Of a stretch of DNA of 64,000 bases, positions 24,278 through 32,804 are shown in pieces. The position numbers and the translations under genes were made by a program. Source of the stretch: Paenibacillus validus NBRC 15382 (GTDB lineage: Bacteria > Bacillota > Bacilli > Paenibacillales > NBRC-103111); assembly GCF_004000985.1 (NCBI RefSeq), contig NZ_BIMH01000014.1:1-64000 (forward strand), read 5' to 3'. Every line of letters begins with the position of its first letter. Positions within the stretch are counted from its first letter, which is position 1. Below the pieces are notes generated by a model. It ran no database searches. It was given only the letters and a program-made list of their open reading frames with translations, and was not told the DNA's origin.

Positions 24278-24912
24278 CGAATCGACTAACAAATAAGATG
24301 GTGCGGAGAGCGGCGCTCGCCGCGGCGGCGCTGCTCACTGCGGGTACACTGCTCGCCGCATGCCAGAAAAGCGAAAAGAAGCCGGAGGATAACGCTCAAA
24401 CCGCACCGGCTCCGGCGACCGGTGGGGAGCAGCAGCCCGGATCGGCTGGTCAAACGCCTCCAGCCGGCCAGGGCGGGACCGGTACGGCCCCCGGCGGAAC
24501 GGCTGCACAGCCGAATGAGCCGGTTAAATTAACGCCGCTCTCCTATCTGGAAGAAGAGAAAAAGTTTATTCGCGAAACCGCAAATAAGCTCGGCGTCAAA
24601 ACCGTCTATTTGCCGCAGCAGGGCGCTCCCGACGATAGACTGAGCCAGGTGCAGGGAATGGAGAAGGCGTTCGCGCTTGTCTTTTTGAAGATGCAAATTG
24701 TCGAATCGGCTCAAGAAATCAAACCGGCGGACAAGCCCGAATCGGAACGGGAGGTCAAGCTCAACATCGGCACGGGCAAATGGGTCACCGTCGCCGGGCA
24801 GCCTACGCTCTACTTGAAGCTCGGCGATACGTATTTGGCGCTAAGCTCGGCAAAATCCGTCTCGCCGCAAGAAATTGAAGCCATCGCCGAAACGTTGGCG
24901 CCCATGAAGTAA
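24274..24912 (+). CDS. Lipoprotein with Pro/Gly-rich linker, coupled to the GerC-like gene
   Basis: This 212-residue predicted lipoprotein has lipobox LLAAC (Cys about 30). A low-complexity linker rich in Pro, Gly, Ala and Gln follows (about 35-90), then a C-terminal domain of about 120 residues. The domain's end (TLYLKLGDTYLALSS...SPQEIEAIAETL) resembles DUF4367-type domains of Bacillus envelope proteins. The function is unknown. Its ATG overlaps the stop of the GerC-like gene, suggesting the two act together at the membrane. Confidence 0.65.
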   Translation: MTNRLTNKMVRRAALAAAALLTAGTLLAACQKSEKKPEDNAQTAPAPATGGEQQPGSAGQTPPAGQGGTGTAPGGTAAQPNEPVKLTPLSYLEEEKKFIRETANKLGVKTVYLPQQGAPDDRLSQVQGMEKAFALVFLKMQIVESAQEIKPADKPESEREVKLNIGTGKWVTVAGQPTLYLKLGDTYLALSSAKSVSPQEIEAIAETLAPMK

Positions 24913-25020
24913 CGGGTACCTGCCGACCGCGAAGACGGGCGTTCTTCTCAGCTCGATTGTCCCTTGCGCGCATAGGATGAATGCAGCAGTTCGATTCGAT
25001 ACTTGCGGGAGGGATCCATC

Positions 25021-25659
25021 ATGGCGGAAGGCATCGACCGCGCGGCCCCTTTTACGACGGCGGCGCCGCTCGACTGTTTGCGCAGCAACGGCATCACGTT
25101 TATCGGCAGATATTACAGCAATTCCGATTGGAAAAACTTGACCCGCAGCGAAGCGCAGCTCATTTCTTCGCGCGGCCTTTGGATCGTGACGGTTTATCAG
25201 GATGCGGCGAATAACCCCGGCTATTTTACGTATGAGCGCGGGGTCAGCGATTGCAGCAGGGCGATTCAACGGGCAACGGACGTCGGTCAACCGACCGGCA
25301 CGCCGATTTATTTTGCCGTCGACTTCGAAGTGAGGGCGCAAGATTCGCGTCTGGCGAATGTGGAGCGGTATTTCGAAGGCGTCCAGCAGCGGATGCGGCA
25401 GTATGCGCAAGACAACGGCGGCGCGAGCTGGCCGCTCGGCATTTACGGCACGTACGACGCGGTGACGTACATCCGGGACCGGGTCGACGACGTGACGTAT
25501 ATAGGGTTGACGTATGCATGGAGCCGCGGACGTACGCTCGATGAAGCCAACCTGTACCAGTACAGCAACGATCTGACGCTGGACGCATGCCGCAACGCCG
25601 GGACTGTGGACCGGGTTCGTTCGAACGGCAGCGGCGGAGGGTTTAAAGTGAATGCATAA
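25021..25659 (+). CDS. DUF1906 (Rv2525c-like) glycoside-hydrolase-fold protein
   Basis: This 212-residue single-domain protein has a TIM-barrel-like DUF1906 pattern: GIDRAAPF, ITFIGRYY, LWIVTVYQ, TPIYFAVDFE with the acidic pair, LGIYGTYDAV and ANLYQYSND. The family is thought to act on cell-wall polymers; activity is unproven in most members. No signal peptide is seen. Some relatives occur on spores or in phage lysins. GGGAGGG precedes the ATG at 25021 by about seven bases. A strong terminator follows. Confidence 0.8.
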   Translation: MAEGIDRAAPFTTAAPLDCLRSNGITFIGRYYSNSDWKNLTRSEAQLISSRGLWIVTVYQDAANNPGYFTYERGVSDCSRAIQRATDVGQPTGTPIYFAVDFEVRAQDSRLANVERYFEGVQQRMRQYAQDNGGASWPLGIYGTYDAVTYIRDRVDDVTYIGLTYAWSRGRTLDEANLYQYSNDLTLDACRNAGTVDRVRSNGSGGGFKVNA

Positions 25660-25663
25660 GAAG

Positions 25664-25697
25664 ACGGCGCTTTCTCGCAAAGAGAAAGCGCCGTTTT
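25664..25697. terminator. Bidirectional terminator
   Basis: A 13-bp perfect stem (25664-25676 with 25682-25694) has TTTTC on the right and a T-rich tract on the minus-strand side. It separates the DUF1906 gene from the converging PgpA-family gene. Confidence 0.85.
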
Positions 25698-25704
25698 CAA
25701 TTCG

Positions 25705-26232
25705 TCAGGAAGGAGGGAGCAAGCCCTTCTTTTCTTTTTCCTCCTGCTTGCGATGGGCGATGCGGCTGCTGGCCGAGGCGGCGATTGCGCCGACGATGTC
25801 GTCCAGAAACGTATGCTTGTGCGGGCCGGATTTATCGTTCAAGGTTTGGACGATGCCGGGCTTCAGCTTGTCGATGTACCCGAAGTTCGTTAATCCGATG
25901 CTGCCGTACACGTTGACGATCGACAGCGCCAAAATTTCATCGCAGCCGTACAGGCCTTCGTCGTTCTCGATCATTTCCTGCAACGGGGAACGCAGCTTTC
26001 CTTCTTCGGTGAGAATATCGAGCTGAATGCCGGTCAGGATGGCGTTCTGCACCTCGCGTTTGGACAACACCTGCTCGACACTTGTTTGGCATTCTTCGAT
26101 CGTCAAGGTGTCGTAATAATTTTGCTGAAGTAAGAACGTAAGTTCGGCGATATCTTCGATACGAACGCCGCGCTCCTGCAGCCATTGCTTGGAAGCCTCG
26201 GCTACTTGTTGACTGTTCAAGCTGTAGGTCAT
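25705..26232 (-). CDS. PgpA/YutG-family phosphatidylglycerophosphatase-like protein
   Basis: This 175-residue protein resembles the Bacillus YutG/PgpA-related family. It has an N-terminal helical part (EASKQWLQERGVRIEDIAELTFLLQ) and a PgpA-like half with TNFGYIDKLKPGIV and HTFLDDIVGAIAASAS, where the paired Asp residues would serve metal binding. The family dephosphorylates phosphatidylglycerophosphate in the membrane lipid pathway. It lacks the membrane helices of classical PgpA. The ATG at 26232 has AAGGAGG upstream and overlaps the stop of the diguanylate cyclase gene (ATGA). Confidence 0.7.
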   Translation of the reverse strand: MTYSLNSQQVAEASKQWLQERGVRIEDIAELTFLLQQNYYDTLTIEECQTSVEQVLSKREVQNAILTGIQLDILTEEGKLRSPLQEMIENDEGLYGCDEILALSIVNVYGSIGLTNFGYIDKLKPGIVQTLNDKSGPHKHTFLDDIVGAIAASASSRIAHRKQEEKEKKGLLPPS

Positions 26233-27116
26233 GCGGATCCTCCTTTGGGCTGCGTGTAAAACTGAAAGTCGTTTTTGCCCTGCTGCTTCGACGCGTACAT
26301 GGCGATATCGGCGCACTGGAGGAGCGAATCGGCGTCAGGGGCGTCCTCCGGGTAGAAAGCAGCTCCGATGCTGCTTGTAATCGCGATCTGTTGGCCGCTC
26401 AGCTCGAACGGCTGGCTGAGCACCTCTGCAATGCGCCTTCCGATCTTGGCGACATCCTCCCGCAGTTCGAACTGCTGCAGCAGCACAACGAATTCATCCC
26501 CGCCCATCCGGCATATCGTATCCGGCTCGCGTATGGAATGGGAGAGACGGGAGGCGGCGGTAGCGAGCAGCTCATCGCCGATGGCGTGCCCGTAGGTGTC
26601 GTTGATGCGCTTAAAATCGTCCAAATCCAAGTACAACAGGGCTAGTTTATGATGATAGCGCCTCGCAATATGCAGCGCTTGCGTGAATCGATCGTGAAAT
26701 AGACGGCGGTTAGGAAGCCCCGTTAACGCATCATGATAGGCAAGACGAGTAAGCCGTTCTTCCTGCTGCTTATAGGAGCTGATGTCTTTCGCGGATAGAG
26801 CGGCTTGTCCACAGGCTCCGTCGTGGTTCAGCGGGTAGCCTTTGGCTTCCAGCCAAAGCAGCTTGCCGTCGGGCAGGAAGATGCGGAACATCATGACAAA
26901 GGATTGGGACTGCTGAAGCAACACCTGGCAGGCGTTTTGAAGCCCCTGTAAATCCCCGTCGAATACCTTGGCATATAAAGGCTCGCCCGCATTGTGAGCA
27001 GGAGAGACGCCGATCGGCGTTCCGGCTGCATCAAACAGCCACAACCAGTCCGGCGATTGCTGAACGGCTGTCCGGTATAGACGGTCGGTGAAAGAATCGG
27101 GGAGACGGTTTTCCAT
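26229..27116 (-). CDS. PAS-GGDEF diguanylate cyclase
   Basis: This 295-residue protein has an N-terminal PAS domain (about residues 15-120, ending LSAKDISSYKQQEERL) and a GGDEF domain (about 125-290). The GGDEF domain has LTGLPNRRLF, DLDDFKRINDTYGH and the catalytic MGGDEF. It should make c-di-GMP from GTP in response to a PAS-sensed signal. No EAL domain or membrane helices are present. The inhibitory-site residues before GGDEF read as REPDTICR, which does not keep the canonical RxxD spacing. The ATG at 27116 follows AGAGGTGATT. Coupled to the downstream PgpA-family gene. Confidence 0.9.
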   Translation of the reverse strand: MENRLPDSFTDRLYRTAVQQSPDWLWLFDAAGTPIGVSPAHNAGEPLYAKVFDGDLQGLQNACQVLLQQSQSFVMMFRIFLPDGKLLWLEAKGYPLNHDGACGQAALSAKDISSYKQQEERLTRLAYHDALTGLPNRRLFHDRFTQALHIARRYHHKLALLYLDLDDFKRINDTYGHAIGDELLATAASRLSHSIREPDTICRMGGDEFVVLLQQFELREDVAKIGRRIAEVLSQPFELSGQQIAITSSIGAAFYPEDAPDADSLLQCADIAMYASKQQGKNDFQFYTQPKGGSA

Positions 27117-27307
27117 CGGAATCACCTCTTTTTGGAAAAACTCTCCTTTATTATAGGTTTCGGGGGCTAGTTAAATCAAGATAATATGCGACTTTGGAAG
27201 CAAATAAGTTTCTGCTCAAAATGGACAAAGTACAGGCATAAACTTGTCTTCCTCCCGTATATATAGAGGTAAACGGACAACACCCCAATACCAAGGAGGA
27301 AACGTAA

Positions 27308-28348
27308 ATGAAACAGGATAAGTGGATCCGGTGGGCCGCCGTTACCGGCCTTGTCATGGTTGTGACGACAGGCTGCTCGTTATTGGACACGAAGGAACAA
27401 TCGCAGCCCATCGACCAGCCTCCGAGCGGTATAGAAGCGAAAACGACGAGTGTACAGCCGTCCGCGGAGATCGCCAATCCGATGCAGCTGACCGTGTACG
27501 CCAAAGACGAGCGAGGGTTCGTAGCCCCGATTTCGCTGCAGGTGGAGAAAACCGAAGGCACAGCGAAGAAAGCGCTCGAGTATATGGTCGAAGGCGGTCC
27601 TTCCGAGGGACGTCTGCCTGCGGGCTTCAGCGCGCTGCTGCCCAAAGGCACCGAGGTCAAGGGCATCAACATTATCAAAGATCAGAAGCTCGCGGTTGTC
27701 GACTTTTCCAAAGCCTTTAACGACTACAACCTGCAGGACGAGCGTAAAATATTGGAAGCCGTAACGTGGACCGTGACCGGATTTCCGACTGTCGATAAGG
27801 TGCAAATCCGGGTCGAAGGCACGGCGATCAAAGAGATGCCGGTTGGCGGAACGCCGCTCGACGAGCCGCTGTCCCGCACAATGGGCATCAACATTGAGAA
27901 GCCGGACGGCGTTGAGTACGGGCAGACGACGCCGGTCACGCTGTACTTCCTGAGCCAAAACCAAGAAGAGTATCCGTATTATGTGCCGGTTACCCGTTTG
28001 ATTAAACGTACAGACCAAATCTCCGAAGCGGTCGTACAGCAGCTGATCGCGGGACCGGATCAAAGCAAAGGGCTTGAAGCCGTCTTGAACGCGGGCAGCG
28101 AGCTGCTCGGCGTCAGTCAGTCGTCCGACGTGATCACCGTCAACTTCTCTGACAAAGTGCTCGGACCGGATGCCAAAGCGCCGGCTGAAGCGTTGAAGGC
28201 GGTCGTTCTGTCGATTACCGAAAATGCCGGGACCGGCACGAAGGTGCAAATTCTCGTGAACGGCGATGCCAAAGTCAACGGAACCGACAATCAAAGTTAT
28301 GCCAAGCCGGTCAGCCGCCCTTCGACGGTCAACCCGAATAAATTATAG
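27308..28348 (+). CDS. gerM: Sporulation/germination lipoprotein GerM
   Basis: This 346-residue lipoprotein (lipobox VTTGC, Cys 23) has two GerMN domains. The first, about residues 60-185, has LTVYAKD.RGFVAP and AVVDFSKAFNDYN. The second, about 210-320, has VTLYFLSQN...YPYYVPVTR and VITVNFSDKVLG. In B. subtilis GerM is needed for engulfment-stage channel assembly and germination. The order gerM-rph-rdgB is conserved with B. subtilis, which supports the assignment. AAGGAGG precedes the ATG. Confidence 0.93.
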   Translation: MKQDKWIRWAAVTGLVMVVTTGCSLLDTKEQSQPIDQPPSGIEAKTTSVQPSAEIANPMQLTVYAKDERGFVAPISLQVEKTEGTAKKALEYMVEGGPSEGRLPAGFSALLPKGTEVKGINIIKDQKLAVVDFSKAFNDYNLQDERKILEAVTWTVTGFPTVDKVQIRVEGTAIKEMPVGGTPLDEPLSRTMGINIEKPDGVEYGQTTPVTLYFLSQNQEEYPYYVPVTRLIKRTDQISEAVVQQLIAGPDQSKGLEAVLNAGSELLGVSQSSDVITVNFSDKVLGPDAKAPAEALKAVVLSITENAGTGTKVQILVNGDAKVNGTDNQSYAKPVSRPSTVNPNKL

Positions 28349-28365
28349 GGCTTTCGCCGCAAGCC

Positions 28366-28413
28366 GCGCCCTCTCCGGAAGCTTCGACGCCTCGGGGATC
28401 GGGCGCTTTTCTT
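28366..28413 (+). terminator. Probable terminator of gerM
   Basis: GCGCCC (28366-28371) pairs with GGGCGC (28401-28406), with further CTCC/GGGG pairing inside, followed by TTTTCTTT. Confidence 0.5.
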
Positions 28414-28436
28414 TGACGCGGCCGGTCATCAGGCGT

Positions 28437-28465
28437 TTGGTTTTCCAGGAAGCGTTTGGTACAAT
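28437..28465 (+). promoter_or_regulatory. Sigma-A promoter of rph-rdgB
   Basis: TTGGTT (28437-28442) and TACAAT (28460-28465) are 17 bases apart, 36 bases upstream of the rph start. Confidence 0.5.
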
Positions 28466-28501
28466 GGGTACGTTAAAGTAAAAGGAGGATTCGACGAGTT
28501 C

Positions 28502-29263
28502 ATGAGAAGCGACGGGAGAAGAGCCGATCAGGCAAGACCGGTCCGGATTACGACGGGCTATAATAAACATGCGGAAGGGTCCGTATTAATCGAAGTCGGA
28601 GACACCAAGGTCATTTGCACGGCGACGGTTGAGGAACGGGTGCCGCCTTTTATGAAAGGACAAGGGCGAGGCTGGGTGACGGCGGAATATTCGATGCTGC
28701 CCCGGGCTACGACGGTTCGCAATCAGCGGGAGTCGGCCAAAGGCAAGCTGGGAGGCCGCACGATGGAAATTCAGCGTCTGATCGGCCGAAGCTTGCGTTC
28801 TGTCGTTAATTTGGAAGCGCTCGGCGAACGCTCGATTACGCTTGACTGCGACGTGATTCAAGCGGACGGCGGCACGCGAACGACGTCGATTACGGGTGCA
28901 TTCGTCGCGATGGCGATCGCGATCGATAAAATATCGCGGGAGAAAAATTTGAGTCGCTTTCCGATCAACGATTTTCTCGGGTCGCTCAGCGTCGGCATCA
29001 TTCAAGGCGCCGCCTGCCTCGATCTGAATTACGAAGAGGATTCGAAAGCCAAGGTCGACATGAATGTCGTGATGACCGGTCAAGGAAAGTTCGTCGAAGT
29101 GCAGGGAACCGGCGAGGAAGCTCCGTTCTCCCGCCAGGAGCTCGACGAGCTGCTCGCTTTAGCCGAAGCGGGCATCCAGGCGATGATCGCGGAACAGCAG
29201 CAAGCCCTGGGGCCGATCGCAGATCGGATAAGGGGGAATTCGCATGCCGCTTCCCGGTCCTGA
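28502..29263 (+). CDS. rph: Ribonuclease PH
   Basis: This 253-residue phosphorolytic 3'-5' exoribonuclease trims tRNA 3' ends. The characteristic sequence runs from [14 protein letters not shown] through [29 protein letters not shown] and [13 protein letters not shown] (phosphate and RNA binding) to [18 protein letters not shown]. Its length matches the family (about 245-250). An AGGAGG site lies about 12 bases before the ATG. It overlaps rdgB by 20 bases. Confidence 0.97.
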   Translation: MRSDGRRADQARPVRITTGYNKHAEGSVLIEVGDTKVICTATVEERVPPFMKGQGRGWVTAEYSMLPRATTVRNQRESAKGKLGGRTMEIQRLIGRSLRSVVNLEALGERSITLDCDVIQADGGTRTTSITGAFVAMAIAIDKISREKNLSRFPINDFLGSLSVGIIQGAACLDLNYEEDSKAKVDMNVVMTGQGKFVEVQGTGEEAPFSRQELDELLALAEAGIQAMIAEQQQALGPIADRIRGNSHAASRS

Positions 29264-29888
29264 GGTGGTCATCGCCACCAAGAACGCCGGTAAGGTGAAG
29301 GAATTTCAAGCGCTGTTCGGTGAACGAGGAATCGCCGTCCGAAGCCTTCGGGATTATCCGGATATTCCGGATATCGTGGAGGACGGCGAAACGTTCGCAG
29401 CGAACGCGCTCATCAAGGCGAGAGCGGTAGCGAAGGCTATCGGCGCGCCTGCCGTCGCCGACGATTCGGGTCTCGCCGTGGAGCGGCTGAACGGCGCCCC
29501 CGGCGTCTACTCGGCGCGTTATGCGGGTGAACCGGCCGACGACGCGGCGAATAACCGCAAGCTGCTCGCCGAGCTCGGGCAGCTTGGGGCGACGGCCGGC
29601 GCTGCCGCGAATCCGGGCGGCGTGAAGCTGCTCAGCGCCGCGAAGTTCGTCTGCGCGATGGCGTTCGTTGACGCGGACGGGACAGTCCTTGCGGCGGTAG
29701 AGGGCGAATGCGACGGCGCGATTGCGGCGGAGCCGAGAGGCGAACACGGCTTCGGCTACGATCCGCTGTTTTACATCCCGCAGCTCGGCCGCACGATGGC
29801 TGAGCTGTCGATGGAAGAGAAGAACGCGCTCAGCCACCGGGGGCAAGCGCTGCGCAAGCTGTGGCAGGCCATGGACAAGCAGGGCTAG
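29244..29888 (+). CDS. rdgB: XTP/dITP pyrophosphatase (RdgB/YsnA family)
   Basis: This 214-residue house-cleaning nucleotidase hydrolyses non-canonical purine triphosphates (XTP, dITP) to monophosphates. Motifs: [13 protein letters not shown] at the N-terminus, [32 protein letters not shown] and GFGYDPLF. An Ala/Gly-rich insertion at about 115-128 lengthens it slightly. The ATG at 29244 has AGGGGG seven bases upstream and lies within the end of rph, as in B. subtilis. Confidence 0.95.
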   Translation: MPLPGPEVVIATKNAGKVKEFQALFGERGIAVRSLRDYPDIPDIVEDGETFAANALIKARAVAKAIGAPAVADDSGLAVERLNGAPGVYSARYAGEPADDAANNRKLLAELGQLGATAGAAANPGGVKLLSAAKFVCAMAFVDADGTVLAAVEGECDGAIAAEPRGEHGFGYDPLFYIPQLGRTMAELSMEEKNALSHRGQALRKLWQAMDKQG

Positions 29889-29933
29889 AGCCGCATTACG
29901 ATGCCTTATTTCGCCGTTTATTTATGGGTATAC

Positions 29934-30023
29934 CAAATAGCGGAACTCTGGTACTCTATTTCTCGAAAATCCGTGCTCCGGCACGGTTTCGGGTGAAATA
30001 AGGTACGGTGGTTCCGCTATTTG
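29934..30023. repeat. 90-nt imperfect palindrome between convergent genes
   Basis: CAAATAGCGGAAC (29934-29946) is repeated inverted as GTTCCGCTATTTG (30011-30023). The interior continues to pair in blocks (GTAC, ATTTC/GAAAT, CGAAA/TTTCG, CCGTGC/GCACGG), so nearly the whole 90 bases fold into one hairpin. The gap 29889-30184 holds nothing else I can support. Confidence 0.7.
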
Positions 30024-30184
30024 TGTTGCGGTTCCGCCAGTTCCCGCGGCTGCGGAAACTCGCCTTTTTTGGAAAAGTACGCGCCCGTAACAGGCGCGGC
30101 TAGCTGCCGCCCAGCGCATCGCGCCGGGCCCTCCCGAGCGCCCCGCCGACCGGCATCGCTTTCCGCCAATCGGGTCGGTGTTCC

Positions 30185-32029
30185 TCAACGAATCGCGACT
30201 TTATACTGACGCAGCCACGTATCCACCTGCGCCAAATAGGCGAACAACTGCGGACCCGTCATCAACTGGCCGAACCACGGCAGGTTGAAGGCGCCGTTGT
30301 CGTTCTCCGCGAGCGCGCGGATTTTGGCAACGTCGATGAATTGGAGCAGCGGCGAGGAGGAATCGTTCAATATTTCAAGCACCCAGCTGCGGACGGCGGC
30401 CAAGTAGTTCGGGTTGTGCGTTTTGGGGTACGGACTTTTCTTGCGGCCGAGCACGTCTTCCGGCAGCACGCCGCGAAGCGCCTTGCGCAGAATGCCTTTT
30501 TCCCGTTCGCCGGACGTTTTGATCTCCCAGGGGATGTTCCAGACGTATTCGACGAGGCGATGGTCGCAGAACGGCACCCGAACCTCGAGGCCGACAGCCA
30601 TGCTCATCCGGTCTTTGCGGTCGAGCAGCGTCGGCATGAAGCGGGTGATGTTCAGATACGACATCTCGCGCATCCGGTTTTGTTGCTGGTTTTCCCCGGC
30701 GAGCCGGGGCACTTCGGATAAGGCTTGACGGTAGCGCTCATGCACGTACTGCTCCGGCTTCACCCAGTCCACGAAGTCCGGCGCCAGCAGCGACACGCGG
30801 TCCGGGGTGGCCAGCGCCCAAGGGAACGTATCCGCGTTAAGCGATTGCTCCCGGTGAAACCAGGGATACCCGCCGAAGATTTCGTCGGCGGCCTCGCCGG
30901 ATATCGCGACCGTAGCGTCCTTCTTGATTTCCCGGCAGAACAAGTACAGCGAGCCGTCGACGTCGGCCATCCCCGGCATATCGCGGGCCGCTACGACCGT
31001 TTTCAGCGACTCAACGAGCTCCGGGGTATCGAATTCCTTATAATGATGAACCGTGCCCAGGTATTCGGTCATCCGTTTGATCCACGGGGCGTCCGCATTC
31101 GGCTGGAAGACGTTCGCCTTGAAGTGTTTATCGTTGTCGACATAATCGATGGAGTACGTATGAAGCGTACCGAGGTCCTGCTCATTGTAATAGGCCGCGG
31201 CGAACGAGGTTAACGCGCTGGAATCGAGACCTCCCGACAGCAGGGTGCAGATCGGCACGTCGGACGCCAGCTGGCGGATTACCGTGTCTTTCAGCAAATC
31301 GTGCACGGTGGCCGCCGTCGTGTCCACGTCGTCCTCATGCGGCTTGCTTTCCAGCTTCCAATAGGCGCGTATTTGAATGCCGTTCGCATCCATCACCATC
31401 AGATGGCCGGGTTTGAGCTCATGCATATTTTTATAGATCCCGTGGCCGGGCGTGCGCGCCGGTCCGACGGCGAATATTTCAGCGAGCCCTTCCCCGTTGA
31501 TCTGCGCAGGGAAATCGGGATGCGCCAAAATCGCCTTCGGCTCCGAGCCGAACAGCAGCCGACCCGGGGAATGCGAGTAGAACAGCGGCTTGACGCCGAG
31601 CCGGTCCCTGGCGAGAAACAACGTTTGTTCCTCGTCTTCCCATATTGCGAATGCAAAAATGCCGTTAAAACGGTCTACGCAAGCGCGGCCCCATTCAATA
31701 AACGAAACGAGCAGCACCTCCGTATCGCACGTCGTAGTAAAACGGTGGCCTTTCGCTTCCAGCTCCCTCTTCAATTCGGGGGCGTTGTAAAGCTCTCCGT
31801 TATACACCACGGTGAATGTATTGTCGCCGTATTTGCGCGTCATCGGTTGGGAGCCGTTCGCCGGATCCATAACGCTAAGGCGCCGGTGTCCGAGTGCGCA
31901 TCGCGGAGTGATCCACGTCCCGGATGCGTCCGGTCCGCGCAGCGACAGCGTATCCGTCATATTGACAAGAATGGAAGGATGCTGGGTTAAATCTCGGTTC
32001 CAATCAATCCATCCCGTTATGCCACACAT
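30185..32029 (-). CDS. asnO: Glutamine-hydrolysing asparagine synthetase (AsnO-like)
   Basis: This 614-residue enzyme converts aspartate, glutamine and ATP to asparagine. The N-terminal Ntn amidotransferase domain starts with the catalytic Cys2 (MCGITGW) and has SLRGPDASG and YNGELYN. The synthetase domain has the ATP-pyrophosphatase loop LLSGGLDSSALTS near residue 255 and GEAADEIFGGYPW. The length equals that of the sporulation-associated AsnO of B. subtilis rather than AsnB or AsnH, so asnO is the best symbol, though subfamily is uncertain. The ATG at 32029 is required to expose Cys2 and follows GAGAGGATGAG. Confidence 0.85.
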   Translation of the reverse strand: MCGITGWIDWNRDLTQHPSILVNMTDTLSLRGPDASGTWITPRCALGHRRLSVMDPANGSQPMTRKYGDNTFTVVYNGELYNAPELKRELEAKGHRFTTTCDTEVLLVSFIEWGRACVDRFNGIFAFAIWEDEEQTLFLARDRLGVKPLFYSHSPGRLLFGSEPKAILAHPDFPAQINGEGLAEIFAVGPARTPGHGIYKNMHELKPGHLMVMDANGIQIRAYWKLESKPHEDDVDTTAATVHDLLKDTVIRQLASDVPICTLLSGGLDSSALTSFAAAYYNEQDLGTLHTYSIDYVDNDKHFKANVFQPNADAPWIKRMTEYLGTVHHYKEFDTPELVESLKTVVAARDMPGMADVDGSLYLFCREIKKDATVAISGEAADEIFGGYPWFHREQSLNADTFPWALATPDRVSLLAPDFVDWVKPEQYVHERYRQALSEVPRLAGENQQQNRMREMSYLNITRFMPTLLDRKDRMSMAVGLEVRVPFCDHRLVEYVWNIPWEIKTSGEREKGILRKALRGVLPEDVLGRKKSPYPKTHNPNYLAAVRSWVLEILNDSSSPLLQFIDVAKIRALAENDNGAFNLPWFGQLMTGPQLFAYLAQVDTWLRQYKVAIR

Positions 32030-32171
32030 ACGTCTCATCCTCTCTGGTCTCATAAGTGAGCGGCTTTTCTAGGCCTTCGCAGGCGACAGCAAGATGATAA
32101 AGGTTATGCGGGCGGGGGGCGGTTCATGTCTGTCCGCTTCGTTTCGACAATCCGAAATTGACAGGTACAGA

Positions 32172-32201
32172 TTGGACAAAAGGCTTCGGACAAGCTACAC
32201 T
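32172..32201 (+). promoter_or_regulatory. Weak candidate promoter for the 113-residue gene
   Basis: TTGGAC (32172-32177) and TACACT (32196-32201) are 18 bases apart. The rest of 32030-32328 shows nothing clear. Confidence 0.3.
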
Positions 32202-32328
32202 AATAGAACAGTAATTACTTGGTAGGTCCCGCCAACTTCTCCGTGAATAGAAAAGGCTGGTTTTGTCCCAATCTATCCTTAGGACGAGGGCAGGGTGGAA
32301 TGGATCAACATGAAAGGTGGTCGTCACA

Positions 32329-32670
32329 TTGAAAAGGACAATGTCTGAGCAGCAAAAGGAATATAAAGAAGCCAAGGAGCTTTTCCAACAAGCAAACAGC
32401 GAATTTGAGAAAAAGCTGGCTACGACCAAGAAACTTGGGAAGGTCACTCAGGAAGTGATGGAGCGTTTGGTCGAGGATACGGGGCTGCACACCGCTTTAA
32501 ACCGGCTCGGGGCTGCGGAGAAGGCACTGCTTGAATGGTCGCACGAAATGATTCAGAATGAGCGCGACTATTTGAAAAACAAAGATTCCGTCGATCGTAT
32601 GTACGCATTCATCGATCAAAATCCGAACATTAAAGCGCAGCTGATTCAAGCCGCCATGAAAATGGAATAG
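32329..32670 (+). CDS. Uncharacterised 113-residue helical protein
   Basis: I do not recognise this family. The protein is almost entirely helical and charged (EQQKEYKEAKELFQQANSEFEKKL...), with a likely coiled coil in the first 60 residues and no cysteine, signal or membrane segment. The TTG at 32329 is chosen because AGGTGG lies eight bases upstream. A terminator follows, so it is a single-gene unit just upstream of the ysoA-tig region. Confidence 0.6.
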   Translation: MKRTMSEQQKEYKEAKELFQQANSEFEKKLATTKKLGKVTQEVMERLVEDTGLHTALNRLGAAEKALLEWSHEMIQNERDYLKNKDSVDRMYAFIDQNPNIKAQLIQAAMKME

Positions 32671-32684
32671 GCCTGTTACATACG

Positions 32685-32716
32685 GCAGCCGGGGATCGCA
32701 CTCCGGCTGCTTTTTT
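32685..32716 (+). terminator. Terminator of the 113-residue gene
   Basis: GCAGCCGG (32685-32692) pairs with CCGGCTGC (32703-32710), followed by T6. Confidence 0.85.
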
Positions 32717-32804
32717 GCATGGCGGATAGAAGTTTTGCTTTCGCCAACAAATTCCGGTACACTGGCTTTCAAAGACGAAAGTACCGAGGAAAGGCGGTGA
32801 CTTG

